DNA of 64,000 bases, from contig OZ026561.1 of assembly GCA_964020155.1 (NCBI GenBank), positions 2,678,047-2,742,046 of the forward strand. The letters run 5' to 3'. The translations under genes were made by a program, and so were the position numbers. This DNA is from Chondrilla cf. caribensis (taxonomy: Eukaryota > Porifera > Demospongiae > Chondrillida > Chondrillidae). Positions 9,747-23,343 of the stretch are shown here, in pieces. The notes below the pieces were generated by a model. It was not told where the DNA came from. It was given only the letters and a program-made list of their open reading frames with translations, and made no database searches. The first letter of the stretch is position 1, and each line of letters opens with the position of its first letter.

Positions 9747-11225
9747 TTATAATAATTTACCACCATGGTATTACTAATTATTAATAATTTTAATAGTGCA
9801 TACCATCAATAAACTTCCTAGATAGGGTTAATAGTTATTAATAATTACTAAATCTTTTTGATGACTACTCATGATTAAGCCTTCCAAGATACTCCTAGGT
9901 TTTTTGCAATGAAAGCATACGTATCAGCCACTTCATCAATCTACAGTGAAGAAAAACCACCATAGGTAGAAATGCTGACTCGTAAACCTAGATCTGAAGA
10001 GAGTGTAATACCGTGTGCGTGGAAATTTTCGCAGTACTAAACTTTCGCAGTTGCATAACTTTGAGGATTTTCACGGATTTTATTTTCACGGTTGTGGGCC
10101 AAATCAAATATATTTTTCAGTTTGAAATGTTTGAGCTAGAGAGCTGTATCCGGACGCCTCGTGAAGGAGAGGATAGCTGGGTACTGTCCCCCTTTAGGTT
10201 TCCGCGGTACATTGTGAAGAGGTGAATATCTACAGACAGAGAATAACATACCATTAAAAGTCTACAACAATCCCTTGTATCAGCAGGGACTGCAAATATA
10301 ACAAGATGTTGTCATAGTGACACTTAGTCAATTATCACCCATTTACTAAACTAAGTATGCACTTTGTGCAAAACCTCGCTAAGGAAGAATGTATGATCTA
10401 GTCTAGGTACACGTACATATATAAACAATTGTATTGTAATATTAGGTAACTTGGAAAAAAAAAAACAGTCACGTGCATGCACATGCCATGATGTCATAAA
10501 TCATTTACAAGTGTCTGACAAGATGGACGTCATCATGGCCAGCCAATTCTAGGTCCCTAATTACGTAACGACATACCCCACTTACGCCGAAAGTAAACTC
10601 GAAAATCGTTATTCAGAATTTTCAGATAACTTGCTAGTTTGTGTTTTAAGAGGTCTGCTGATTACATAGCGAAAAGAGTGCCACCGTGAAGGAAAGAAAT
10701 GTGAGTTACCTTCTCTTACACGTTGTGCAAACTCCAGTTTGTCTGTACGAACGTTCTTTAATTTATTCTGTACCATGCCGATGCCCGCTCACATCAACCA
10801 ATATCGATTTGAAACTCTTGGCGAAAGAAAATACAAATGGGACAAAATCTAGACTTTGTAACCTGGAAATTAATCAAATGAGTGGGCACCAACTCTGGAC
10901 AGCCCTATGCAACGGAAACAGATAACCTCGCAGTATAAACCGCTTGGTAATAAAGGCATTGTCTTCGTAAACAGATGAATATTAGCACTTGTGTCCTGGT
11001 TGAGGGGAGGATCAAAGAGAAATCTGTGCATACATAAGCCATGTAGCACAGGTCAGTGATACAGTACAGGTCACCAGACAAGTTTCATTGTTAGGATTAA
11101 TTGCATGAGAACAAGGCAAGAAATTAGTAAACACATTTCTATTGCAAATAATATGTTGTATTGGACTATGCTCATATTTGCAGTATAAATTGTCTATCAT
11201 TCACCACCCCAGGATACAAGTTAGT
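9747..11225. other. Intergenic stretch without a recognised gene
   Basis: No exon is convincing. The block at about 10020-10100 has unusual TTTTCGC/TTTCACGG words, and 10490-10680 is CpG-rich and resembles 38860-39010 (a GATGGACGTCAT(C/G)ATGGCC word and a CGAAAATCGTTATTC word), so it may be an old promoter-like or repeat copy. Confidence 0.4.
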
Positions 11226-11323
11226 TATATCCAGCCTAGGAGTGCTAACAGATTACCTCGGGTTTCGCCCTCGGTAATCAATTAGTACTTTATGTCTGCT
11301 GCAGCACACCTAGGCAGGATATA
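11226..11323. mobile_element. Small foldback element
   Basis: TATATCCAGCCTAGGAGTGCT (11226-11246) is inverted at 11303-11323 with three mismatches. The centre holds a second small hairpin-like word (ATTACCTCG...CTCGGTAAT). It is about 98 bp with no coding content, consistent with a foldback MITE. Confidence 0.55.
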
Positions 11324-11479
11324 GTAGGCTAGCTCCTCACTAACAAACTACAGTACAGTACTACCCGGTCCTTTAGTACCACAATTTTAAACATAATAAT
11401 ATTGTACAACAACACACAAGTGAAAATCAGTGAAAGTCTACCATTAAAATTATGCACTTGTAAGATGTTAGGTTCATTA

Positions 11480-11562
11480 TGCACACATGCACACACACAC
11501 AGACACACATGCACGCACACACGCATACACACGCATGCACGCACACATGCGCGCACACACAA
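11480..11562. repeat. Impure (AC)n/(GCAC)n microsatellite
   Basis: This is an ACAC-rich tract interrupted by CATGCACG units. Confidence 0.9.
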
Positions 11563-11929
11563 CTTACTTGTCAATCCAATGGAAATCAGGTGCAATGTCT
11601 GGATTACCGAAATCAGTTACCCTATAGGCCATGTATGTTCATAGCAGGGCGATACAATAAAAACACAATAAAGTAATATATATTATAATGTGATTCTATA
11701 TGTAAGCATATAAGTGGATGTATATTATAAGTCACATACTTATATGACAGGATTAACGATTATTGACAATTAACACTAGACAATCAAGGCACCAACAATA
11801 CTGATACACAATGTCACGAACGCTAACGACCACACCAATTGGGTTGAAGGAGCACAGAATCGGGACACTAAACTATTGTGTTTTCAGAAGGACAGTGTAT
11901 CAAAAAATTTCAACATGAATCGATCAGTT

Positions 11930-12228
11930 ATTCAGGTCGAAGAAGGTGGTCTCAGTTGTGAAGTCCTACTGTATGTATGTATGTTCTGTTTGAACAGCAT
12001 GCTAGTTACCAAACGCAATCCTCAAGACAAGCACGTAGCACGTGTGTATATTAATGTAGGTATGTGGTGAAGTTACTGCTATATTGAAGGTACACACATG
12101 AGCACAACTCCACATATGACTAGGTAAAACTAGGTGTACTTGAGTCAGCACTCAACACTGGGCAAAATGGGTATTATGTGAAACCGAATAGATAGTGTGC
12201 GCGTGTGTGTGTGCGTGTGTGTGTGTGT

Positions 12229-12274
<46 letters not shown>

Positions 12275-12294
12275 ATGCACAGATGCATGTACCT

Positions 12295-12334
<40 letters not shown>

Positions 12335-12560
12335 GATCCCGTGTAGTGTACCATGTACTATAGAGACCTACATAGGTACATGCAAGTTACCAAATGCAAT
12401 GGAAAAGTTCCATCTTCAAGACAAGCACATACTCACGTATGTATGTACGTAGGTATGTGGTAAAGTTACTGCTATATTGCAGGTACACACACGAGCACAC
12501 CTCCACACATGACTAGGTGTACTTGTGTTGTGTAGCAACACTGTTCAGGACAGCTATTTG
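11930..12560. repeat. Fragments of the low-copy repeat around a GT/AC microsatellite
   Basis: The words GGTGGTCTCAGTTGTGAA, GTTACCAAACGCAAT and GACAAGCACGTA match, in inverted orientation, the segments at about 18.9-19.0, 26.2-26.3 and 46.27-46.4 kb. Positions 12195-12275 are (GT)n-rich and 12297-12333 (AC)n, so this stretch can fold on itself. I see no coding exon. Confidence 0.6.
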
Positions 12561-14419
12561 AAGACTGTGAAATGCTACATTGAGTGCAACTAAGGCTTAC
12601 AAGGAATGCATGCCATTGCCTATTGTGGTAATAGTTGAGATATTGTTGTCATGGGTATCCTGTAACACAAGATAGTAGTACAGATCCTTGTCATTCCAAC
12701 ATTGCTGTGGTTGTCACACGACACAACACAACATGAGCACACTGTGTCAGGTTGTGTTAGAGCACTCATTCACTCATGCATCTTTACCATTGAATACAGT
12801 ACTAGCTCATCAACCATAAGACAATAGTGTAATCCTTATACATACTGTACATATTAGCTGTATATATATACATATTAGAGTATTATCAGTTCTACCATAG
12901 TTAATATCAGCATGGATGCTACACAATAAAAACACACTATGATCGCATAGAAAATTATTCACCTGTATAAGGTGTATGACCTGACAGCATATTATAGAGA
13001 CTACACGAGCTGTGAATATGAGTATTCACTACACAAACAACCACTGTGAACTTACTGAATATCTGATCCCTCAGAAACCACGATGCCTCCCTTTTTCTGT
13101 ACTAGAGGTTTGTCCCTTCGCTTCTCCCTGTACTCAGAAGTGACCATGGCAGCTTCTTCCTGAGATCCTAGAGCAAACAGCCTTATACTTGGAGGAACAA
13201 CTCTTTTCAGTGAAAAGGATAAATATATAGGAACCTTCATTCTTCAATGACTTCTTCAACTTGGCTAGACCACATGGAGGAACCATATATGTACAGGAAG
13301 CACAATGACAGCAGGTGATCTCTTAGTCTTTCAGCCTGACAGAGGAAGGCTTTGGGAAGGGAACACCTTCAGTAATGGCTGACATATTCTAACATCCAGC
13401 AAGGGAATATCAAACCTACATAACTACACCAAATCGTGTGTGGTCAGTGAACACTTGAGTGTCCTTCACCACTCCTTCCGAGGCCTTACCAGAGATTGGC
13501 ACCTCGAGTGAGTGCTACTGACTAGAATGTCCAACTTCCACCCTGTGTCTTCCTGTAGGCTCCATGTACATGGTAGCCAAACGTCTAACCTGTAGAAGAA
13601 GAATAATTCAACATCAAGTGAATAGAGGATTGTGAGGAATGGTTTGTGTACAAGCAACATCCATTGTTGGAATATGCATCTACGTACTACCATAAAGTAT
13701 GGCAGATTCGTAATTTGATGGATTAATTAAGAAATTGCATTATTGGTGTTAAGAAATTGTGGCAGAAAATGTTAGGGGAATACAAGTTGTGGTGGATTAA
13801 CATGAATTCACTGTATATAAGTACGTAATATTATAGTCACTGCATGCATTGTAATAGAATATACAAAGGTACCATACATACATGTATGTACATACGTATT
13901 TGCAAAATTGTTGCATCTCCTCCCACCCTATATTCAATAGTTGCTTTACATCACAGGACTGCCCCACTTCCATCAGTTTAACAGGATGATCCATTGAGAG
14001 TGTGTAGGGTATACCTGATACCTGGTCCTGATGGGAGCAAGCAGTACGTACAGTAACAGGCTGCTGACCACATACGTACAGAATGTACGAATAAATGTAG
14101 ATGTATAGCAATGTATTCAAGGATTTCAACACAGTACGTATCCACTCACAAATATGTACATTTACGTACCTTGTTCTCAACTTCTGCCTTCAGAGATGGA
14201 TTGAACAGAGCAATTACTGTAACAATTGACGTCCTCCAGCATTGCTAGTGTGCGTTTCCAAAATTGAACAACGTTACAATATTGGCAAGAGATGAGAGAT
14301 CGGACAGCTCTAATACTTATCACCCTGTAGTACACATGGCCAACAACAACAACACAGAGGTACGTATGAGGATATACTACAGTGGGACAAAATGGGTACA
14401 CGTGAAACTGAATAGAAAG

Positions 14420-14541
<122 letters not shown>

Positions 14542-14844
14542 TAGATGCTTACTAACATTAACAGAATCCTTTGGTGGTAGTTAGTCTACAACAACACCAA
14601 TAGTGTTCCAGTCTCCTTCAATGTTTTCTTCCTCAACCTTTGCAACTATGCGAGGTACCTTGACCATCTTACATCCCTCCATCCTCTCATCTATTTCAGA
14701 CTTGCTAGCAAAAGTATTCCTGCACAATAGGAGCTGCTGTTAGCACTTGCAAAAATGTACATGTATCCAGTATTGTAGGCCATAGAACAAAGTCCATAAT
14801 GAGAATATGCACATACACAAACATATGCACACATTCATGTACAT

Positions 14845-14846
<2 letters not shown>

Positions 14847-14893
<47 letters not shown>
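14847..14893. repeat. (AC)n microsatellite
   Basis: This AC tract lies between the coiled-coil exon and the first OB-fold exon of the Mcm10-like copy. Confidence 0.95.
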
Positions 14894-14894
<1 letters not shown>

Positions 14895-16280
14895 CACATA
14901 GGTAGCAGTGCAATCAAATTATTATTTCACCTAATCCTCAGTCCAGAGTACTTTTCTGTCAATACCTTACTACCACTATCAGTTTCAGTCAATTCCTCCT
15001 TCCTCTTCTCCAGTAGTTCTCGGGCTATTATCTGAGCATTTCACTTGGCTCTCTATAGGCTTTATTAACACCATCTAGTGGCAGTGATAGGTCTGGAGGA
15101 ATCAATACATGTACAATCAGTTACTTTTTCATACATGTTTTTATATGTATACATACGTGCATGTGCAGATATTCGCATACTAAATCACTCAGCATTGGCA
15201 TATGTATCATATCATCACACACAATGTATGCCGTTGCTAGCAAATACCACAGATACATACATACTCAGGGAGGATAAGTTATCTCATGCCGTACATGACA
15301 CAAAATGACAATACATTCTTGAACTGGAGGGACATTACTAGCAGTTCACAGTTGAGGGTACTGGGTGTATCCATACAAACTACTGTATAATTTATAACAT
15401 TGAATATAATATTCATGATTTTAAGCTATAACCTAAAGTAGTACTTAGGTACATATATACCCAAAAACATTGAATACATTCACATAATGAAAATATCCTA
15501 AGAGGTGTGGATGTACACTCCATTCAAACACTTAGGACATGCAGGTTGACTGTATGGGGAGAGATAAGCATCACATCCAATGTCATCCCACACGATCCTT
15601 AAGATATGTCCTGTCAACTATGTATGTGAAGTACATGTGCATGTATAGATGTTACAAAGTGGTACTACGTATGTACATCCTCCTATAACTGTAATGTACC
15701 TATCATTGAATATACAGTATAGCAGGAAATATTGGCGAGAAAATTCAAATTTATATATTATTTTGGCGAATTGGCCAGCTTGAGAGGTTTACCTGAATTA
15801 TTTTCTGCCAAAATGGCCCTTAATTGTCTTTTTTGATATTGGGAGACCAGAAAATTCAATATTTCATACACGATGGTGACGTACATTTTACTTTGCATGT
15901 GAGAATTACATTGGTGTCGTTGGGTAATTGATGATGAATATGATTAAAAACTATCTAATCAAAATAAACAAAGATCTGAATTCTTCACAATTTGCCAAAC
16001 ATAATTTCCACCAATGTTTCTTGCTACATACAAGAGTTCACATGAGCTCACCTTGAAGATTGTCCATTGACTTGTCTGCTAACTCCGACAACCAAACATT
16101 TCTGACACAACCTCCAGTACTAGTGGAATCAGCTTTATCCTTATCAAGAAGTGGAAGCCGAATAGCATCTTGAAATAAGGGATCCCTTCAGTCTACAGTG
16201 TAAGAAATCAAGATCAGCGAGCCGGAGGAGAATGCTGGGAGGGATGTTATGTTGGACACAGTAATTATTGAAATAGGTGC

Positions 16281-16859
16281 CTACACCCACTGTTGACATG
16301 GAGCTATGTTCAGCATTGCATGGACTGCTGCCTCACATCCTCCCTTCCGGCCTGCACAAAGTTGGTAGGTGCTGGCTACCTGCTGGATATCATTATTAAT
16401 CACCAGTGTAGATTTGGCAATGATGAATGGACTTACTTTGCATACTCCTATTGACCGTACTCCTGGACATTTGTCTAGGTCTATTGAGCAGCTGGCTGTT
16501 AGGACTTCAATTGGGTCGGAGTCAATGATCTCACTAGATATCCTTCTTGCAGTTTTGGCAAGGGCATTACATAGATCAGTTAATGATCCCTTGAAGGAAC
16601 AGCACATGTGGCGCCACGCTGTGGCATCCAATCGAGGGTTATGACTTCCATTGGTTCTCAGAGCTGCTGTGCATATTGAAATTGCATCTATAGCTTCAAA
16701 AATCACTGGGTGGTATGGTCTCGAATCATTGCTATGTTGGTCGACAGCTGAAGGTAAAAGTAGTTGTGCTAACACGAAAGATCGATCCAAACAAGGCCGT
16801 AACGATTGTGATAGATGGGAAATGTTCCTTGGGTAGGCAGTAGCAACCTTTTGAATCAT
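16281..16859 (-). CDS. 192-residue ORF of unknown function
   Basis: This is an open frame of 579 bp on the minus strand from an ATG at 16857-16859. It is helix-compatible, with Ala, Leu, Ser and several Cys, and includes HPVIFEAIDAISICTAAL and LCNALAKTARRISSEI. There are no recognised motifs, no signal peptide and no zinc-finger pattern. It sits inside the Mcm10-like copy, between its tandemly repeated exons, and is absent from the other copies. It may therefore be a long exon lost elsewhere or an inserted fragment. Its length and normal composition argue against chance, but I cannot name it. Confidence 0.4.
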   Translation of the reverse strand: MIQKVATAYPRNISHLSQSLRPCLDRSFVLAQLLLPSAVDQHSNDSRPYHPVIFEAIDAISICTAALRTNGSHNPRLDATAWRHMCCSFKGSLTDLCNALAKTARRISSEIIDSDPIEVLTASCSIDLDKCPGVRSIGVCKVSPFIIAKSTLVINNDIQQVASTYQLCAGRKGGCEAAVHAMLNIAPCQQWV

Positions 16860-17906
16860 TCAACATGACAGCACTGGCCATCTTACATATGTCGACCTTC
16901 GTAATGCTAACCAAGAGGATCTTCAAGCCAGTGTCAAGAATGTTTAATCTTGCTTAGCACATTTTACCCTTTAAGTGTGATTTGCAACTTCTAAAGTACT
17001 TTCAAGACCGCTGTCTAACTTCCAGAAAAATGGCCATAAATAGGGAAAATGGCATCGTATTATACAATGACTCGGCGGCAGAAAAAGAGGATATTTCTGC
17101 GAAATACAGACTATGTTGAAATGAAGGAATAGAAGATTTTTCTAAACATGCCTCCAGTCAGTTTCATTATGCTCTCTATCTGAGGTTATCCATTTTGAAC
17201 TATTGGGTGACTGGGATATGGTTCTGTTACCCTATATGATATTATAAGAATTCATAAGGGCTAACCTTGAAGATCATCCTTTGACTTGTCTGCTGACTCT
17301 GACACACGAACACTTCTGACACAACCTCCAGTACTAGTGGAATCAGCTTTATCTTTATCAAGAAGTGGAAGTTAAATAACATCTCGACCTTAAGGGATCC
17401 CCTCAGTCTGCAGTGTAAGGAAGCGAGATCAGTGAGTCGGCGGAGAATGCTGGAAGGGATGTTATGTTGGACACAGTAATTATTGAAACAGGTGCCTACA
17501 CCCACTGTTGATACGGAGCTACTGGTATGAGCTATGTCCTACTATATCCACGATTGCACAAAGGCTCAAAAAGGCACACCCCACTGTAGATTTAGTCAGT
17601 GATGAATTGTTCGCTACAAGTTACGCCTTCCTACAGTGCAGACATGCAGGGAGAGATCTCAAGAGTCTACCACACTCATACACAAATAATTAAAATACAC
17701 AAGTACACGTACGAATACATACCCACTAACGATGGATTGTTATCTCTGCTAGTTTTGGCACCAAATTCTAACAAAGAAGACAGATAATCCAGTTCGTCTT
17801 CTTCTGATTGAAATCCTCCTGACACATGCAGCTGCAGGTGCAATATATACAAGGTAGATTCACAGACAACCTTCTGTAGTTTCAATATGCATAGACTGAC
17901 TGTTGT

Positions 17907-18009
17907 CCTTTTTTTACTTGGATAATGCACCCAGTGCTAGTCACGTGATGCACTGACCTTCCCGAGGTGACCGCAGTGTCCTTTTTTTACTTGGATAATG
18001 CACCCAGTG
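17907..18009. repeat. Direct repeat marking a rearrangement junction
   Basis: The word GTCCTTTTTTTACTTGGATA continuing to ATGCACCCAGTG occurs at about 17907-17938 and again at about 17978-18009. After the second copy the sequence switches abruptly to the plus-strand Mcm10-like repeat (GGAATCAGGTGGGAGAAG). Confidence 0.75.
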
Positions 18010-19500
18010 GAATCAGGTGGGAGAAGATACAACAATTATGTAAATATGTACATACATGTATGTACGGTACCTTCATATATTCTATTACAATGCATGCAGT
18101 GACTATTATATACTTATATACAGTGAATTCATGTTAATTTACCACTTTACATTCACAATAACCACTTGTACTCGCCTAACATTTCCATCTGCCACAATTT
18201 CTTAATACCAAATTGAATAATACTATGTCTTAATCCACCTAATCATTGACCTGCCATACTTTATGGTAGCTAGATTAAATAAATGAATTTTTACTGTATC
18301 TACAATACCTACATATGTAGATGTGTATTCCAACGATGGATGCTGCATGTATGCAAGCCATTCCTCATAATCCTCTATTCACTTGATGTTGAATTCCCCT
18401 TCTTCCACAGGATAGACGGTGGCTACTGTGACTATGATATACACAGAAACTACAGGAAGATGCAGGGTGGAAAGGGGGAATTCCACTAGGGTGGGTGATG
18501 AGTACTAGCACCTGCCATGTGAGTGTGCAAGTAGTGTTCACTTGAGGTGCTGATCACTTGAAAGGTCTCAGAAGGAGTGGTAGAAGTTGCTGTAGTAGTG
18601 TGCTCGTGTTGTGCTGTGTGGTGTGACAACGTTGGAACGTCAAGAATGTGTACTACTTTCTTGTGTTACAGGATACCCATGACTCAATATCTCAACTATT
18701 ACCACAATAGGCCATGGTATGCGTTCCTTGTAAGCCTTAGTTGCACTCAATGTAGCACTTCACAGTCGTCAAATACATAGCTATCCTGAACAGGGTTGCT
18801 ACATAACACAAGTACACCTAGTCATGTGTGGAGGTATGCTCATGTGCATACCTTCATTATAGCAGTAACTTCACACATATCTACGTACATACATATGTGC
18901 ATACGTGCTTGTCTTGAGGATTGAACTTTTCCATTGCGTTTGGTAACTTGTATGCCCTTAAACAGTATGTATGTGCATACAGTAGCCAAGGATTTCACAA
19001 CTGAGACCACCTATGGGACTACTCTCATATCCAACTGATGTTTTCAATGATCATACATAATGCAAATGGAGTGTGTGTGGGACATGCAGGTGAAATGAAT
19101 ACGAGACTACAACATACGTATCAAACCTTTCAAATTGGTGTCACTTTTGAGATGGCCTGAAAGCAGTAAAAAGCCTGCCTGGTGAACCCAATGACTGTTC
19201 TGTATGGCTTATGCATACATTCATCAACCAGCTGCAGGATACAGGTGCATATTGTATACTATCCTGCAGGTATTGTACCCATGTATGTACATATGTATAG
19301 ACGTATAGCATTTACTGTGTGTGTCACTGGAACTCCCTACAGGTATTGTACAGCTGTATTATGTGTGCTATTTCTTTCAGGAAACTTTCAAATAAGGGGG
19401 GGTATATATGTAAGTAACTGTAACATATGTTTAAGAGAAATTTGGGATTAGAGATTAGTATGTACATACGTAGGTATCTATAGTACATTGTACACCACAC
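18010..19500 (+). repeat. Plus-strand Mcm10-like repeat, partial copy
   Basis: This is collinear with about 25.3-26.8 and 45.3-46.9 kb. It contains the zinc-finger-like exon (about 18412-18486, DGGYCDYDIHRNYRKMQ), where the position expected to be the last zinc-ligand His reads Asp, and a stop shortly after. The OB-fold exons are missing because the copy starts downstream of them. At about 19500 it abuts an oppositely oriented copy. Confidence 0.7.
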
Positions 19501-19509
19501 GGAATTCAC

Positions 19510-20700
<1,191 letters not shown>

Positions 20701-20887
20701 AATACACATAGACTGACCGTCGTCCATTTTTCTGTTGGGATAACGCGCCCAATGTTAATCACGTAATGCACTGACCGTCCTAGCTACCTGTTGTGACCGC
20801 AGTGTGTCACAGCGAGAACACTTAATTGATTGATTGATGAATTTGAACTGCATGAATAGTTGAACAACTGAAATTGAGTAGAAAATA

Positions 20888-21978
20888 GACCGATTGTGCA
20901 TGGACGTCATCAATGACGTCATCAAGACCGGAAATGGTCGCGAAGGGTGTTCGTCGTATAGATTCTCATAGTAAGACGTGTTAATAGGTTATAATTTCTC
21001 TTTGTGAAATCGGATTTCGGAACTGTGTAACGTATTTATTTCTCGACTGATTGTAAATATGCCACACCGCTGTGCTGTTCCCGGTTGTACATCCAACAGC
21101 AAGACTTCTCTACAGGTGTTTTTCTTTCCACAAGTTTCCAGATGCAGCTCTTCGTCGTAATCGGGCTAAAAACATACGTAGAGTTGAAAGTAAGGGAGTT
21201 TGGACTATTAACAGTTCCACACGTGTGTGTACTAAGCATTTTACTGCCGAATCGTACCACGTTGATTCGGTATCAGGTAGAAAAAGAATGCGCAAGACCA
21301 CGTGGACAAACAGAATCTTAAAATCCAAGTCCAAGTAGTTTTAAATTGTTTTCCCCAACGATCGCAACCCACTTCCAGCAAGAGGAAAGCACCTGCCAAT
21401 GCCCCAGATGGAAACAGGTGAAAGGACGTGTGGAGAAGTCTTGCTGTTGGATGTACAGCCGGGAACATGCAGCACAGTGGTGTGGCATATTTACAATCAG
21501 TCGAGAATGTATAGAATAAGTATGTACAGTTTGGAGAATCTCCTTTCACGCAGGCAAAATATAAGATCAGAAGAAATAACAATTATATCTAAGCACATGA
21601 TGTGGACTATTCTTTGACTCTACACGAGACAGCAAAATATATCCATCGTTTACACTTACAACTTTATATACACTTATTAAGACGTGCATCTATTACCACA
21701 GCTGTACGGCGATCATGAGGGAATTTAACACCGGTATATCACATACCGCTGAACTAATTCAGCTTTTTTCCAGATCTACAAGTACTTCGATAGGCTAGCC
21801 ATCATTTCAGCTGTTCAACGTTCAAATCGTCGGGAGATTTTCCACCCAGGCTAGAGCCAGGAATGTCCTTTTTCGACAATCGGTACGTGGTCCCCATAGT
21901 AAAATCCTACCCATGACACTCTTCGCGACCATTTCCGTTCTTCATGACGTCATTGATGATGTCAATGCGCAATCGGTC
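20888..21978. mobile_element. THAP-carrying DNA transposon, non-autonomous (copy 1)
   Basis: The ends are inverted repeats of about 60 bp beginning GACCGATTG(T/C)GCAT and continuing through GACGTCATCAATGACGTCAT to GGAAATGGTCGCGAAG. TA dinucleotides lie immediately outside both ends (20886-20887 and 21979-21980), although another target-duplication length cannot be excluded. The interior holds a THAP zinc-finger sequence on the plus strand (21059-21338) and a second, partial THAP start in inverted orientation (about 21405-21500), so the middle is also foldback. No DDE or RNase H-like transposase was found. The element ends about 40 bp before the TATA box of the second DUF1647 gene. Confidence 0.75.
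21059..21338 (+). pseudogene. THAP zinc-finger domain, frameshifted
   Basis: ATG at 21059 opens MPHRCAVPGCTSNSKTSLQ, the C-x4-C start of a THAP DNA-binding domain. The rest of the domain continues in the next frame: FHKFPDAALRRNRAKN, then a Trp, CTKHF (the C-x2-H pair) and a basic tail to TAG at 21336-21338. One nucleotide around the GGTGTTTTTCTTTCC run breaks the frame. The same break is present in the copy at 60953, so it predates the block duplication. THAP domains bind DNA and occur in P-element-type transposases. Confidence 0.75.
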
Positions 21979-22029
21979 TATTGGTCATACAATAACTATT
22001 ACAAATAGTACACCAGTGCCTATAAATAG
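21945..22029 (+). promoter_or_regulatory. Promoter of the second DUF1647-type gene with a transposon-derived CRE
   Basis: TATAAATAG lies at 22021-22029, 52 bp before the ATG. A full palindromic TGACGTCA at 21945-21952 lies about 69 bp upstream of the TATA box, inside the right terminal repeat of the THAP element. CRE palindromes at such a distance commonly bind ATF/CREB-type factors in animals; use here is inference. Confidence 0.55.
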
Positions 22030-22080
22030 TAAAGGTTTGTGGTGCAGTGCAGTGTAGAGTAATAGATCGAGGCATATAGA

Positions 22081-23343
22081 ATGGCTACTATTAGGGGAAT
22101 TGTCCGATATTGTATCCCCCGTACTTGGATTCGGTACCCAACAGTGTTCCTGATGATAACTGTGATGTTTATAGTCTCATACTTTGTTTACAAACAAGTA
22201 TTTACAACAGATACCGAGATTGTCGGTCTTTCCAAAATCAAAATTGAACAGCAGGAAGATTCAATTCACCAAAATAAATTCAGTTCTGCTCCTGGCAATG
22301 TAACTGCTTCCAAGAATGAAACAAAGAAACAGCAAGTCAATCATAAGTCAGATCAGACATTCTTTAGGAATGTGACAGCTACTGTCAATAAGAACTGTCA
22401 GTTTACATTATCAAATCCTTATGTTTATTTCAACAAGGAGCGCTGCTGTGAATATGGAAGAGACAAGTCTCTAGAAGAGCTTTGTGGACAGGTGAATGAA
22501 ACCACTCTAGGGAACAAGGCACCCCTTGGTGATCTGTGCACCTGTATCGATTTCATGGCCTGTAAAATGGTGATTATGACAGGAATATCATCAAATCACT
22601 ATTCCGAAGCACAAGATGGAATAGCTTCTGCTCAAATCTTCCACCCAAATACAACTATAATTGTCCTCAACCTGGGCCTAAAAGATGAAGAAGTGAGACA
22701 ACTTAATAGCTTGCGCAACGTAAAAGTGGTGAGGTATCCTTTCGAAAAGTATCCACCTCATGTGAAAACATTGATGAATTTTGCTTGGAAAGTATTGGCT
22801 ATTTACAATGCATTACACGAATACGAGATTGTTTTCTGGATGGATGCAAGTCTGCGAATCAGAGCACCATTGACAGATAAATTACTCCACGACCTACAAG
22901 TTTTCCCCTTTAGAGCTGAAATGCTAAAATATTTTTACGATGCCGCATATACTTATGACAGTACCTATAAAAGGTTTGGAGTTACTCGTCGTGAGATGAG
23001 CAGAAAGTCCCAGGTTCAAGGAGGTTTTCACCTTTCACGTAACTGCTCTTTCTTGCATCAATATCTCTACAATGATTTTGTACAGTGTGTCCTTGACAAA
23101 GATTGTATCCATCCTCCGAAATCAACAGTGATTTGCCCTAAGAATGTGGCTTTTCCACCAGATAAAGGTCCATATCCAGAAGAGATACCAAATGCAGGCT
23201 GTTTCAGGTACGACCAAAGCATATTAACTGTTCTGGTGTACAGAAACTTTAACATAACCGAGGATGCTCCTTGCTTAGCAAGTCTTCATCACACGCTGGT
23301 AGTATACAGGGTTCCAACGCAATGCTTCAACATTCAGCACTGA
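22081..23343 (+). CDS. DUF1647-family type II membrane protein, glycosyltransferase-like (copy 2)
   Basis: This is an intronless 420-residue ORF with an ATG start in the same context as copy 1. It has a short basic N-terminus, one transmembrane segment (about residues 22-41), a short stem with a single QQEDSIH segment, then the DUF1647 core: SSNHYSEAQDGIASAQ, NLGL, YPFEKYPPHVK, FAWK, and FWMDAS at residues 252-257. Lumenal or extracellular Cys pairs and N-glycosylation sequons are conserved with the other copies. By eye it differs from copy 3 at only four residues, all in the N-terminal third, so the two are recent duplicates. Copy 1 is clearly more distant in the stem. The likely role is a Golgi glycan-modifying enzyme; acceptor and donor are unknown. 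Confidence 0.87.
   Translation: MATIRGIVRYCIPRTWIRYPTVFLMITVMFIVSYFVYKQVFTTDTEIVGLSKIKIEQQEDSIHQNKFSSAPGNVTASKNETKKQQVNHKSDQTFFRNVTATVNKNCQFTLSNPYVYFNKERCCEYGRDKSLEELCGQVNETTLGNKAPLGDLCTCIDFMACKMVIMTGISSNHYSEAQDGIASAQIFHPNTTIIVLNLGLKDEEVRQLNSLRNVKVVRYPFEKYPPHVKTLMNFAWKVLAIYNALHEYEIVFWMDASLRIRAPLTDKLLHDLQVFPFRAEMLKYFYDAAYTYDSTYKRFGVTRREMSRKSQVQGGFHLSRNCSFLHQYLYNDFVQCVLDKDCIHPPKSTVICPKNVAFPPDKGPYPEEIPNAGCFRYDQSILTVLVYRNFNITEDAPCLASLHHTLVVYRVPTQCFNIQH

Noticed and set aside
18283..18489. Recurring 68-codon frame (also at 25547 and 45599) read as an independent small gene
   Set aside because: Its last third is the zinc-finger-like exon of the Mcm10 repeat and the first part is the preceding intron with a polypyrimidine tract and acceptor.
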